Shown here in pieces: positions 37,554-45,789 of a DNA stretch of 64,000 bases. Origin of the DNA: an uncultured Prevotella sp. (GTDB taxonomy: Bacteria > Bacteroidota > Bacteroidia > Bacteroidales > Bacteroidaceae); contig CAKPYB010000003.1 of NCBI GenBank assembly GCA_934202525.1, forward strand, positions 62,001 to 126,000, written 5' to 3'. The notes under the pieces are model-generated. The model was not told the DNA's origin. It did not search any database and saw only the letters and a list, made by a program, of their open reading frames with translations. The translations under genes and the position numbers were made by a program. Positions within the stretch are counted from its first letter, which is position 1. Every line of letters starts with the position of its first letter.

Positions 37554-38027
37554 ATGAAAAAGTTACATTTTTCTTTAATGGCGATTCTTTTCGCCTTGTT
37601 TTCAATGGTGTCTTTCACCGCTTGTTCATCTGATGATGACGATGCTCCATCACAAGATGACATCAAGACTAATTGTATAGGAATGTGGCAGACGACTCAC
37701 ATTTCTGGCTGGGGATATGATGACACCGAGGATGAGAATCTTATTAAGGTTGATCAGGATGTTCCTGAAGGGGATAGTGAGAGAATCCTTTTTAAAGGTG
37801 ATGGAACTTACAAATGGTATTGGTATTATGGTGGTGACTGGCATTCATCTAGTTCTACTTACAAATATGAGGTATCTGGCAATAAAATCATTCTGTATGA
37901 CAACAGAGGTGATATAGATATAACTTATACTGTTGTTTCCTTCAAAAATGATACAGTAGTATTGGAGGTTACCTTAGATGAGGGACCTCAGTATAAGCAG
38001 AGAATTACTTGCAAGCGAGTAAACTAA
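37554..38027 (+). CDS. Lipocalin-like lipoprotein
   Basis: Surface or periplasmic lipoprotein of unknown ligand. The 157-aa protein has a signal peptide with FTAC (Cys24), a run of Asp residues after the cysteine typical of surface export, and a beta-rich body. The motif GMWQTT near residue 43 and the FKGDGTYKWYW segment fit the lipocalin-like families of Bacteroidales. The gene follows a leader of about 315 nt carrying a large hairpin, and a stem at about 38040-38073 with a T run ends it. Confidence 0.72.
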   Translation: MKKLHFSLMAILFALFSMVSFTACSSDDDDAPSQDDIKTNCIGMWQTTHISGWGYDDTEDENLIKVDQDVPEGDSERILFKGDGTYKWYWYYGGDWHSSSSTYKYEVSGNKIILYDNRGDIDITYTVVSFKNDTVVLEVTLDEGPQYKQRITCKRVN

Positions 38028-38482
38028 ATTATAATATGAGGGTGTGTCGTAATCTATGGCTCACCCTTTTTGTTTTCTGCAATAGGTGGAATATTGAAAA
38101 GGATTAGTACCTTCCTATCTGTTATATTATAATTGTGTCTGTCTTTCAAGAATTGCCATATTGCCATACTATTCTGCAACTGTCTGATTATAAGAATATA
38201 TTGGCATGGCAATGGTTCTTTTAATTGCCATAATCTGCCATATATTGCCATAAAATCAGCGAAATATAGGTGTTTTAGAGGAATTTTGGGGCAAAAACTA
38301 AGGAAGCATTGAGCAAAAAGACCTTTTTTCGGTTCAATGCTAGGCGATTTCAATTGTTTTTTGCAATTTGGACTAACGACGTAGAAGAAATTACGTCCCG
38401 ACGCAGTTTCCCAAAACGTCCAGACTACTTTCAAGTAAGTTATTAATCAGGCATGATGTAATTTAAGCCCTCATAGTTAGGC
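38028..38482. repeat. Gene-free stretch with terminator, TTGCCA repeats and an ACGTCCCGACG motif
   Basis: After a terminator-like hairpin (about 38040-38073), bases 38150-38250 hold five copies of TTGCCATA-like words in both orientations (TTGGCATGGCAATGG at 38201). Then 38376-38420 carries GACGTAGAAGAAATTACGTC and CCGACG, related to the repeats at 39942-40030. A 126-codon frame antisense to this DNA is not credible. Confidence 0.5.
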
Positions 38483-39295
38483 TTATTGAATTTCTACTTC
38501 GTTGGTCAAAATACGAGTTCCTCCTGTCCTCAGTTCTGGAATATTGATACGTATATCGCAATCTATTACACAAATATGTCCATTAGGAGAAAGAAGAACA
38601 TTCTCATCATGCATGTCGCTAAGATAAATATCCTTATTTGCAAAGGTCCAATTTCTAGGATTGATAGATTTAAAACCCATTTGTTCCACGAAAGTTGCAA
38701 TCTCAGTGTCGGCCATCATCTTGCCGTGAATAAAAGGTTGTTCTACTATCACCATAAAATCTTTATTGGTATTTCTGCCAAATCCCAATACATTCATTTT
38801 TGTTTCTTCGAAATAAGCATTGTGTAAAGTGATTCTATCTAAGGCAAAAATTGGCAGAATGAAATAATCTAACCCTATAGTCTTTAATACTTTGTTGCCA
38901 TTGTCATATACCACTGCTTCTCCGCCTTGAGCGATTTTTTCGCCCAAGGTTTGTTCGTAGGTTTCATCCGTGTCGCTTATCCAAAATCCAGCGGCTTTCG
39001 CCCAATCTTCTATTCGCTTCTCTTGGATCTTTCCAAGTTGCTGCTCTCTTTTGAAACTGCCTTCTGGCGCAGAGAGTTGATCTGTGCCAACTTCTGCTCC
39101 CGCGAGTAAGGATGCAATAACATGGATTCTACCTCCTTCACTGCACCCATACTGTTCTGACGGTGAAAATCGTTTATATAAGATCTTTCCAGTACTGAAT
39201 TGTTCTGCATAATCATCTAATTTTGCTAGACCTTCAGATGTAAATCCTTCATTGATTATGTCGCTGATGGACATCCAAAAATCATGATTCGTCAT
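38483..39295 (-). CDS. Protein-kinase-like protein of the polyvalent-protein type
   Basis: Predicted protein kinase related to the kinase domains found inside phage and conjugative-element polyvalent proteins. The 270-aa protein has a helical N-terminus (1-110) and a glycine-rich loop AQGGEAVVY (122-130). Lys138 in KVLKT is the ATP-binding lysine candidate, LSDMHDEN is the catalytic loop (Asp227 or Asp230, Asn232), and Asp245 in VIDCD replaces DFG. Normally this domain is one piece of a much larger protein; here it stands alone. A minus-strand promoter (39317-39348) is present. Repeats on both sides suggest an acquired fragment. Substrate is unknown. Confidence 0.7.
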   Translation of the reverse strand: MTNHDFWMSISDIINEGFTSEGLAKLDDYAEQFSTGKILYKRFSPSEQYGCSEGGRIHVIASLLAGAEVGTDQLSAPEGSFKREQQLGKIQEKRIEDWAKAAGFWISDTDETYEQTLGEKIAQGGEAVVYDNGNKVLKTIGLDYFILPIFALDRITLHNAYFEETKMNVLGFGRNTNKDFMVIVEQPFIHGKMMADTEIATFVEQMGFKSINPRNWTFANKDIYLSDMHDENVLLSPNGHICVIDCDIRINIPELRTGGTRILTNEVEIQ

Positions 39296-39700
39296 ATCTG
39301 CTTGTTTTTATTGCCACAAAATTACGGTTTTTCTTTGATAATACCAAATTTTTCTTGCGTTATTTTGCATAGGCTTTTTCCTAAAGTCACTATTCACTCT
39401 TCACCCTATTGTCGGAAGCCCTAGTGTTTAGTGGGATTCATTTACACGTAATATCGACTATATAGCCCGCCAGCATCGCAGATACTTTTATTGTGACCAC
39501 GATTTCTGATAAGCAGTATCAAAGTGATTAACTGTTTGTGAGAAGCTTGTTGATAGGGTTGATTTAGCCGAAGAAGTCGGTTCGACAAGATGAATGAGAC
39601 GACTCAATGGGGTGATGGAGTCAACTCAATAGGTTGATGCAAGCGTCTTCGTGAGTTGAAAGACATTACTCCTCGGGTTCCAGGAGGTACCTTCTCAGCA

Positions 39701-39786
39701 GTTGCCACTAGGCTCAGCAGGTCTGCCGAGCTTAGTCGGCAGGTCTGCTGACTGCAGTCAGCAGCTTTGCTGAGCGTAGTTGCAAC
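39701..39786. repeat. Four-way-junction-like palindromic structure
   Basis: Nested outer stems GTTGC 39701-39705 with 39782-39786 and GCTCAGCA 39712-39719 with 39768-39775 enclose two perfect hairpins: CTGCCGA/TCGGCAG (39723-39729 with 39736-39742) and a 20-bp palindrome (39745-39764). All parts nest without conflict. Confidence 0.7.
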
Positions 39787-39941
39787 ACTTTTTTCTAGCC
39801 GATATTTCTCTCATATCTTTCGGCAGAATAAGCTGTAGGGGGTATTGGGAATCTATGCGATTTTATTATTCCACTCTTCTTTTACTAAATCCGCCAAATA
39901 TCAAATTGTTTCAATACATCTTTCATATCCCGATGTCCTTG

Positions 39942-40030
39942 AAATTACATGGCGATGTAGGAATCTCTGTGTCGGGACGTAGGAAAGATTACGTCACCAT
40001 GTAGTAAAGTCTACGTCGGGACGTAATTTT
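39942..40030. repeat. Mosaic ACGTCGGGACGT repeats
   Basis: Overlapping words such as GATGTAGGAA, GTCGGGACGTAGGAA, ATTACGTC and CTACGTCGGGACGTAAT recur in this 90-bp stretch. The inverse form (GACGTAGAAGAAATTACGTC then CCGACG) occurs at 38376-38405, on the other side of the kinase gene. Confidence 0.6.
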
Positions 40031-40313
40031 CATGCATAATAGTGAAGCCACCGACTCACATAGAGTGCCAAAAAATCGTCCGATGCTTTGGGTACTCAAT
40101 GTCCACTATGCAGTAGACACTTCTTTTTTAGTCTTATAAATCGATTCAAAGCCGTATTTTATGATACTTCTTGCAATTTTATGATACTTCGATGATACTT
40201 TTTGTAAAGAAATCCGAAAAGTGCCATTTTCGTATATTGCAATATATCAGTCGCTTAGGCGATAGTTTTCGCTAAATGATGATACTTTGAGACTTTTTTC
40301 CGAAAAAAAACTT

Positions 40314-41123
40314 TTATGTGCAGGAGATGATTTTCACTACATCTTTCATATCATCCGGCAGATAACTGATAGCCTTGTTTTTCATTTCTTGCGGAATACC
40401 GAATCGGGCTTCGGCGATGCTGCCAACGATGGCTCCAATAGTGTCGCTATCGCCGCCATGAGATATGCCTAGGCGGATGGCATCCTCGAAGGAGGTGGCT
40501 TGCGAGAGGAGATAGAAAGATAATGGCACGGCATCCATGCAGGTTTCATCGAACTTGCCTTTCGGATAATCCCGTGTATCGAAATCCTCATAATAGCTGC
40601 GAGCGATATCCTTGAAGGCTTTCATTGCCTCATCATCATATTCTTTAGATTTCTCATCCTTAAGCTCCTTGGATTTCTCTGCGAATTTGCTTTTTCTGAA
40701 ATGCCAGATGGCATGAGCTACGGCTCTGGCTCCCTTGATTCCTTCGGGGTGGTTATGGGTAGGAAGTGCCGTTTTCTCTGCCTCTTCCAAAACCTGCGAC
40801 AGGTCATCGAATAGCCAAGCCACAGACGATACTCGCATTGCCGAACCATTGCCAAAACTATTATATGGCTGCGGATCAAGAGAATGAATCCACCCTGCGA
40901 ATCTTCCGCCATACGCTCCTTTTGGAGAAGGATAGCGGCGGCACCAATCCAGTAGGCTTTCCTGATAGCTTCGCCCGTTCTGTATTGCATCGGCTATCGC
41001 TACCGTACAGATGGTATCATCGGTGAAGTCGCATCCTTCGCCGAACATCTCGAAATCATAATCAAACGTATTGTTGAACTCATATTTTGAGCCAGCAATA
41101 TCTCCTATTATTGCTCCTAACAT
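40314..41123 (-). CDS. ADP-ribosylglycohydrolase family protein
   Basis: Predicted dinuclear-metal hydrolase that removes ADP-ribose from proteins or small molecules (DraG/ARH family). The 269-aa protein has the N-terminal metal motif FTDDT (33-37) and the C-terminal HGGDSDTIGAI motif with His222, Asp225 and Asp227; both are intact, so it should be active. There is a lysine/glutamate-rich insertion at about 148-170. It is last in a run of four same-strand genes, 13 bp after the deiminase-like gene. The first gene of that run carries a macro-like domain, so two ADP-ribose-handling modules sit together. Confidence 0.9.
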   Translation of the reverse strand: MLGAIIGDIAGSKYEFNNTFDYDFEMFGEGCDFTDDTICTVAIADAIQNGRSYQESLLDWCRRYPSPKGAYGGRFAGWIHSLDPQPYNSFGNGSAMRVSSVAWLFDDLSQVLEEAEKTALPTHNHPEGIKGARAVAHAIWHFRKSKFAEKSKELKDEKSKEYDDEAMKAFKDIARSYYEDFDTRDYPKGKFDETCMDAVPLSFYLLSQATSFEDAIRLGISHGGDSDTIGAIVGSIAEARFGIPQEMKNKAISYLPDDMKDVVKIISCT

Positions 41124-41136
41124 AAGCTGTAGTTAT

Positions 41137-42165
41137 TTAATCCGTCATGTAATACCATCCGAGTACTGGGTATTTATTACCAAATTTGCCAATGTTTATA
41201 TCACCCATGAAATACATTTCACTTTCCGTAAAACCACTAAAAGTACCATTTTTTATAGCCTCTTCTTCATTTTCAAAACGATTCATTAGCTCGTCAAATC
41301 TTTTTCTGTCCTCTTCAGTAAATCCTCTTATTTCATCCGATTCTCTCACATTCCAAGTTATGCAATTCAAAGCACCTCCTTGCTTGATTATTTCTTCGCA
41401 ATTAAATTGGTGGATGTCACAAGATGGATAATGGCCTTGTATCTGCTTGAGGGCTTGGTCATCTTCTTCGATGTTGATTGCAGGTAAGATGATAGTATTT
41501 CCAACTTGCAAAAAATTGATATAAGCCCAATTACGCTTGTCTGGCTTTTTTACATCATAATGCAACGTCTCTACATGAAAATGTTTGCTCAGTCTTCTTT
41601 CTACTTCTGTAGCAAATTCTTTGTCGTAATCAACGTAATTTGTCAAGAGAACATTTTCAGAATCAATGGGTCTGACAATTCCATCTGCATGCCCGTATTT
41701 CTCGCGCTTATCCCAAGGAAGCATAATGACCTTGCTTTGGAATAGGTTCTCGAGTTCCTTATGTATCTCTGATGGATTGTAGTTCGGATTCTCGTGGTAT
41801 ACTTTTTCTGTCATGATGACGAAATCGGCTCCCTTTACCACATTGCCGCCATCTATAACTAAGTCCGTCTTCTTGCTTGGAAAAAGATACATCGACTTAC
41901 ACGCTTTGTCAGGATTTGTAATGTATTTTTTATCTGACTCTCTTTTGGTAAGATAGTCAGGGTAATAGCGATATTGCACGAATTCATCTGTGTCTATTTG
42001 GATAGGCATATAGTCGCGGCACCAAATGTCGGCAGTGTTTCCGATAAATCTCCACTTGATATCATTCTTGTTCAAGCAAGCTGTGAACTTGTCGAAGAAT
42101 GTGGGATAGCTTTTCTTCAACCATGTGGAAAGAAAAACAACATATGTTTTGTCATCTGTAATCAT
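41137..42165 (-). CDS. Peptidylarginine/agmatine deiminase family enzyme
   Basis: Guanidino-group hydrolase of the Porphyromonas-type PAD/agmatine deiminase family. The 342-aa protein keeps the catalytic set: IWCRDYMP (Asp46-Asp51), DGGN (Gly106-Asn108), HADG (His159, Asp161) and nucleophile Cys268 in GGALNCIT. Overall similarity to standard agmatine deiminases looks low (for example the end lacks the usual proline-rich closure), so the substrate may be protein arginine or another guanidine. Its ATG overlaps the stop of the upstream gene by 4 nt (ATGA), which implies translational coupling, and the ADP-ribosylglycohydrolase follows by 13 bp. No signal peptide is present. Confidence 0.82.
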   Translation of the reverse strand: MITDDKTYVVFLSTWLKKSYPTFFDKFTACLNKNDIKWRFIGNTADIWCRDYMPIQIDTDEFVQYRYYPDYLTKRESDKKYITNPDKACKSMYLFPSKKTDLVIDGGNVVKGADFVIMTEKVYHENPNYNPSEIHKELENLFQSKVIMLPWDKREKYGHADGIVRPIDSENVLLTNYVDYDKEFATEVERRLSKHFHVETLHYDVKKPDKRNWAYINFLQVGNTIILPAINIEEDDQALKQIQGHYPSCDIHQFNCEEIIKQGGALNCITWNVRESDEIRGFTEEDRKRFDELMNRFENEEEAIKNGTFSGFTESEMYFMGDINIGKFGNKYPVLGWYYMTD

Positions 42166-42854
42166 ATTGTAAATCTATAGTTTGCTGTTAAGTACTTATT
42201 AAATTCTATAACTAATTCATCTTGTGTGCTACCAGAATCGTTGCTGCAATAATTGTTGGCTAAAATTGAGGCAACTTTATCTTTAGTCGTTTTTGAGGCA
42301 GACTTTAAGTTTACCCGATGGTTGCTTTTGATATGAGATGTAGCATTGTGTTTTTCCAAAATTATTCTTGGAAAGTCATCGGGATTGTCAAATGCATCAA
42401 ACTTGTCAAAGAGTTCTTCGCAAACTTTCATAGGTCCGTTTAGTTTGTACTTCTCTTCTTGATGGTCTGAAAAACAGCCTATATGCTTAATGCCACGGAT
42501 AAGTATGCCACCAAAAGCGGAATCACTTGTCAAACACGGTACCAGTTTACCGGTTGAAGCCTTTTCTCTCATGGGCACATTGCTTTCAAAAGAAAGGTCT
42601 ACACCGCTTGAGTGAAAGAACCATTCTCCTGCTTTGCTATTGCGCGGATAGGTTATAATATCTTGATGGGTAGGGCAATAGAAGTAAAATTCGATATCTG
42701 TTAGTTTGTACTTCTTATTGCCCTTTAGAATAACAACATTATGAAGAAGAATACTAGCTAAATCCTGAAACTTCTTTTCGATGTTACTTCCATCTAATAA
42801 CCATTCTTGTCGCAATAGGTTTCTCAAGTCATCAATGTTGTTTATTTCTTTCAT
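42162..42854 (-). CDS. Unknown protein of 230 aa in the sigma/macro-like gene run
   Basis: I do not recognise the family. The protein is soluble, mixed alpha/beta, without signal peptide. Distinct stretches are KLTDIEFYFYCPTHQDIITY (residues about 49-68), GEWFFHSSGVDLSF (about 76-89) with a conserved-looking His-Ser-Ser-Gly, and FGGILIRGI (about 114-122). The WFFHxSGVD and GGILIRG motifs suggest an enzyme fold that handles a nucleotide or base, but this is a guess. Its last codons overlap the deiminase-like start by 4 nt. The sigma/macro-like gene ends 74 bp upstream. It has two Cys residues near CLTSD and GCFSD. Confidence 0.65.
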   Translation of the reverse strand: MKEINNIDDLRNLLRQEWLLDGSNIEKKFQDLASILLHNVVILKGNKKYKLTDIEFYFYCPTHQDIITYPRNSKAGEWFFHSSGVDLSFESNVPMREKASTGKLVPCLTSDSAFGGILIRGIKHIGCFSDHQEEKYKLNGPMKVCEELFDKFDAFDNPDDFPRIILEKHNATSHIKSNHRVNLKSASKTTKDKVASILANNYCSNDSGSTQDELVIEFNKYLTANYRFTI

Positions 42855-42928
42855 GTTTTTTGATAGTTAAATTTGTGACTTATGTGAAAAATTAATCAAT
42901 AGCTTATGTGGGATGTGGGCGAATTATC

Positions 42929-44116
42929 TTACTCTATCACCTCCCAGAAACTCTCCGGCAGGCTGATGTTCTTCATCTCCTTTGCCCTCTCAAACAATGG
43001 GGCGATGTCTTCGGCTTCGAAGCCGGCGATGCCGCAACCTATTGGGGTTACCAGGAAATGAAGCTCGGGATGCTGATGGGCAAAGATAATGAATAGCTCC
43101 ACGTATGGACGGATGGTTTCCACGCCTCCCTGCATCGTAGGAATGGCGTAACTCTGGCCTTGCAAGCCAACACCCTTGCCCATGACGGCACCGAAATGGA
43201 GGCGGGCAATACGGGCAGCTCCACCACCATGCATGCCAGCCAGATTGCTGCCAAACACAAAAATCTCGTTCTCTTTTAATGAATCAATCCAGCGAGGAGT
43301 GATTCTTCCCTTCTTCATATCTTCCATATTCTTCTTATTATTAAATATGTTATTGCTAATATCAGCCGCTTCTTCGCAGCACATGCATTCTGACATCATG
43401 CTCGGCATCGACATCTTAGGAGCACTTTCGATACATGCGTCTTTATCGCTGAACGACAGATAGCTTCCGTATTCAGATGCATCGAAGTATCTCTTGAAAT
43501 AAGGAATCACCACATCGTGCATCATCTTCTGGCAACGCTGGGTGACGGCAGAATGGGATATGCCCAACTGAGCGGCTACGTCCTTGCCCCGGAATCCCTC
43601 TATATAGAGCATCTTCAGAATGATGCTGTTCTTGCTGTCTCTGCCATAATAGAAATTGCCGATGTCTTCTATCGTCTGGTAAAGATCGTGCTCAAACTGG
43701 TTGTCGGTTACGTCAAACTGCATCTTGCGGCTTTCTTGCCTTGCCTCGAAACTCTCGAAACGATGCTCCTTCACCACCTCCTTCAGTTTATCCAGCAGCA
43801 GAAAGCGAAAGCCATTCACCATCCAGGTTTTGAGCGACATGCTCGGCTTCCGGTCTTCCAGAGGCTTGAAGTTGTGTTCGCAGAGATAGAGATAATATTC
43901 GTGGGCCAGCGAATAAAAGTCCATGCCCGGCTTGTGCTGCAGGTCATATCGCTTATCGTAGATGCAATAAGCCACCCGGCAGTATCCGTAGTAATACTCC
44001 CTTACGATTCTGGCATCGGCATCCTTGAAGCCCTGCAGAATCTCATCATCCGATAAGCTTTCCAATGCCTTCTTCTTCTGAAAATCAGTTTCTGAAAAAA
44101 TCTTTTCTTTCTTCAT
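42929..44116 (-). CDS. Sigma-70-like region fused to a macro-like ADP-ribose-binding domain
   Basis: An unusual fusion of 395 aa from ATG 44116. Residues about 1-205 resemble an RNA polymerase sigma factor: a region-2-like SLKTWMVNGFRFLLLDKLKE (about 94-113) and a region-4-like helix-turn-helix at about 175-199 (FRGKDVAAQLGISHSAVTQR). A linker with a CMCCEE cysteine cluster follows. Residues about 272-395 match the phage-like macro domain family known from A1S_2505-type proteins (EIFVFGSNLAGMHGGGAARI, then VTPIGCGIAGF). I chose 44116 because a TAAATTTG box at 44152-44159 puts transcription near 44145, leaving the ATG at 44143 almost no leader. It heads the gene run to 40314. Confidence 0.72.
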   Translation of the reverse strand: MKKEKIFSETDFQKKKALESLSDDEILQGFKDADARIVREYYYGYCRVAYCIYDKRYDLQHKPGMDFYSLAHEYYLYLCEHNFKPLEDRKPSMSLKTWMVNGFRFLLLDKLKEVVKEHRFESFEARQESRKMQFDVTDNQFEHDLYQTIEDIGNFYYGRDSKNSIILKMLYIEGFRGKDVAAQLGISHSAVTQRCQKMMHDVVIPYFKRYFDASEYGSYLSFSDKDACIESAPKMSMPSMMSECMCCEEAADISNNIFNNKKNMEDMKKGRITPRWIDSLKENEIFVFGSNLAGMHGGGAARIARLHFGAVMGKGVGLQGQSYAIPTMQGGVETIRPYVELFIIFAHQHPELHFLVTPIGCGIAGFEAEDIAPLFERAKEMKNISLPESFWEVIE

Positions 44117-44151
44117 ATCGATATATCTTTTTGATATCCGCAATTCGTTTG

Positions 44152-44159
44152 CAAATTTA
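44152..44159 (-). promoter_or_regulatory. -7 box of the sigma/macro-like operon
   Basis: TAAATTTG on the minus strand, 35 bp upstream of ATG 44116. A -33 element is not clear, so the promoter may need help from a regulator. Confidence 0.45.
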
Positions 44160-44275
44160 TACTTTTTCTTTGAGAAACCGGAGGAATAGCTCCTTTTTTT
44201 CTCCTCTACATGATATTAAAAGAGAAAAGAGGAGGAAAAATTAAGCAGGTATCGAAAAAAGTTTCAGAAAAAGAA

Positions 44276-44319
44276 AAATCCATAAGGAAATGTTATAGAT
44301 AACATTCTCTTATGGATTT
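44276..44319 (-). terminator. Terminator of the 125-aa secreted protein gene
   Basis: A 20-bp stem with two mismatches (44276-44295 with 44300-44319) has a 4-nt loop and leads into TTTTTCTTTTT on the minus strand. Confidence 0.85.
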
Positions 44320-44336
44320 ATGACTGTTTGCGCACT

Positions 44337-44714
44337 TTATGCAAGAACATAAAGTTTCTTCTTGCCGTTGAACACCACTCTTATCGGATTTTTCTTGCTT
44401 GCCACAAAAGCATCAAGTTCCGCCTCTGCCATACTGCTGTTCAACCCAGTAATCTTACTATACTTTGATATGGTGAGTGTCTTGTTGTTATGCAGATATG
44501 CCAGAGCCATCTCCAGGCGGTCTTTCTTGCTCAGACGATTGCTGATGTGGGTGGTGGTCATAGGGCGAGTCACGATGGTTGTGACGTATGGGCGATAGTA
44601 ACCACCATGATAATGTATCCGGCCATAGTGTCTGAACTGTGCACTTGCAGTAGTGCAAACCAATGCCATCATAGCGATGAGCATTCCTTTTTTAATTTTC
44701 TTTGTAGTCTCCAT
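44337..44714 (-). CDS. Secreted 125-aa protein, predicted ECF target
   Basis: Unknown function. A signal peptide (about 1-25, cut after ASA) is followed by a Tyr/His/Arg-rich stretch (HYGRIHYHGGYYRP). The C-terminal half resembles a small winged-helix or helix-turn-helix domain (about 62-122, LSKKDRLEMALAYLHNNKTL then ISKYSKITGLN), odd for an exported protein. A good AGGAG ribosome site precedes the ATG. Its promoter (44783-44812) has the same two-part motif as the ECF gene at 47794, so I infer that sigma factor controls it. Confidence 0.68.
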   Translation of the reverse strand: METTKKIKKGMLIAMMALVCTTASAQFRHYGRIHYHGGYYRPYVTTIVTRPMTTTHISNRLSKKDRLEMALAYLHNNKTLTISKYSKITGLNSSMAEAELDAFVASKKNPIRVVFNGKKKLYVLA

Positions 44715-44782
44715 AATTTATCTCCTTTTATTTTATTACTTGACTTTTTTATAGAACTCCGTTTTCTGCGGTGTTACGTTTA

Positions 44783-44812
44783 TATGACCCTGAAAAGGTA
44801 TGTTAGTAAAAA
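44783..44812 (-). promoter_or_regulatory. Predicted ECF promoter of the 125-aa protein gene
   Basis: On the minus strand TTTTTACTA (44804-44812), 14 bp, GGTCATA (44783-44789), then TAAACGTAAC. It is nearly identical in layout to the motifs at 44869-44898 and 47734-47763. Confidence 0.75.
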
Positions 44813-44868
44813 GCTTAGGATTTTATTAAGGAAAATTCGGAAAAATAAATTAAAAACCGGCTTGTTGT

Positions 44869-44898
44869 TTTTTACTTCATACGATTCCTCGGGTCATA
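44869..44898 (+). promoter_or_regulatory. Predicted ECF promoter of the esterase operon
   Basis: TTTTTACTT (44869-44877), 14 bp, GGTCATA (44892-44898). It is divergent from the motif at 44783-44812 in the same intergenic gap and leaves a leader of about 100 nt before ATG 45006. Confidence 0.72.
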
Positions 44899-45005
44899 AA
44901 GTTATCATGTTCATCTATCTGCGGAAAATAGAATCTCTCTATATGGAAACAGGATAGAGTGCGGATAAAGAATAACATATTTAATAAGGTATAAATAATA
45001 TAGAT

Positions 45006-45770
45006 ATGAAACGGATGATCTTTTTTCTGTTGGCTGCAATATGCTGTGGCTTAACTTCTTGTAGTGATGACGGAAACCAGGAGATGGATTCCGAAGTTGA
45101 ACCTGAAGAAACCGTAATGGTTACGGATAACCAGAAGTCTATTGCTTCTGAGGTTATGCAAATACCCTATCATGAAATCGTGGTTTCTTCTGTGTTGAAT
45201 GACGAGAAACCTTGTCTGGTAATCTATCTGCATGGTGGTACCTGTACAGGAGTTGATAATGAGAAGCAGATGGGAGAGGCTGGTATTGATTCCATCTCCA
45301 ATTACTTGAAGGCACACCAGAAGAATGCTATCTTTTTAGTACCTCAATGTCCTGATTATCAGTACTGGATAGGTCCGGCAAAGATTGTGCTCGGCGAACT
45401 GATAACCCAATATGTAACAGCCGGCAAGGTTGACGATAAGCAAATCTATCTTTTTGGAGGTTCCATGGGCGGTACAGGTACCTGGGGCATGCTCGCAACC
45501 TATCCTGATTTGTTTGCAGCAGCCATGCCGGTGGCAGGAGACCCAACCAAGGCTGGAGAATATGCGAGCAAAACACCTGTATTTACCGTGATGGGTACAG
45601 AAGATGATCTCATGAATATGAATACTGCACTCAACTTTGTTGAGAACCTGCAAGCGCAAAATGTAGATGCCCGAATTGATATTGAAGAGGGATGGACACA
45701 TGAAATGACTTGTTTTGAAAGCTACACAACCCCACGGTTGGATTGGGTTTTTACTCATAAGCATAATTAA
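45006..45770 (+). CDS. Alpha/beta-hydrolase lipoprotein (esterase/phospholipase-like)
   Basis: Predicted envelope esterase. The 254-aa protein has a lipoprotein signal peptide (LTSC, Cys19). The oxyanion-hole stretch is VIYLHGGTCTG and the nucleophile is Ser153 in FGGSMGGTGTWG, the signature of the polyhydroxybutyrate-depolymerase/feruloyl-esterase-like group. The acid is probably Asp in VMGTEDDLM, and the His lies in EEGWTHEM near residue 237. It is first of three tightly spaced genes (10 bp to the next) behind the predicted ECF promoter. Substrate unknown; an acetyl or feruloyl ester or a phospholipid are the usual candidates. Confidence 0.8.
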   Translation: MKRMIFFLLAAICCGLTSCSDDGNQEMDSEVEPEETVMVTDNQKSIASEVMQIPYHEIVVSSVLNDEKPCLVIYLHGGTCTGVDNEKQMGEAGIDSISNYLKAHQKNAIFLVPQCPDYQYWIGPAKIVLGELITQYVTAGKVDDKQIYLFGGSMGGTGTWGMLATYPDLFAAAMPVAGDPTKAGEYASKTPVFTVMGTEDDLMNMNTALNFVENLQAQNVDARIDIEEGWTHEMTCFESYTTPRLDWVFTHKHN

Positions 45771-45789
45771 TTAATAATAGTTGATAATC

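Larger units (their letters stand above)
39296..40313. other. 1-kb gene-free accessory region
   Basis: It holds the kinase promoter (TTTG 39345-39348, TAATTTTG 39317-39324, minus strand), a cruciform-like structure at 39701-39786, and mosaic ACGTCGGGACGT repeats at 39942-40030. The rest is AT-rich with no credible coding frame. It may be the scar of a lost mobile element. Confidence 0.55.

Noticed and set aside
38054..38434. 126-aa minus-strand frame
   Set aside because: It covers TTGCCA and ACGTCC repeats, has no promoter, and its product looks like translated repeat DNA.
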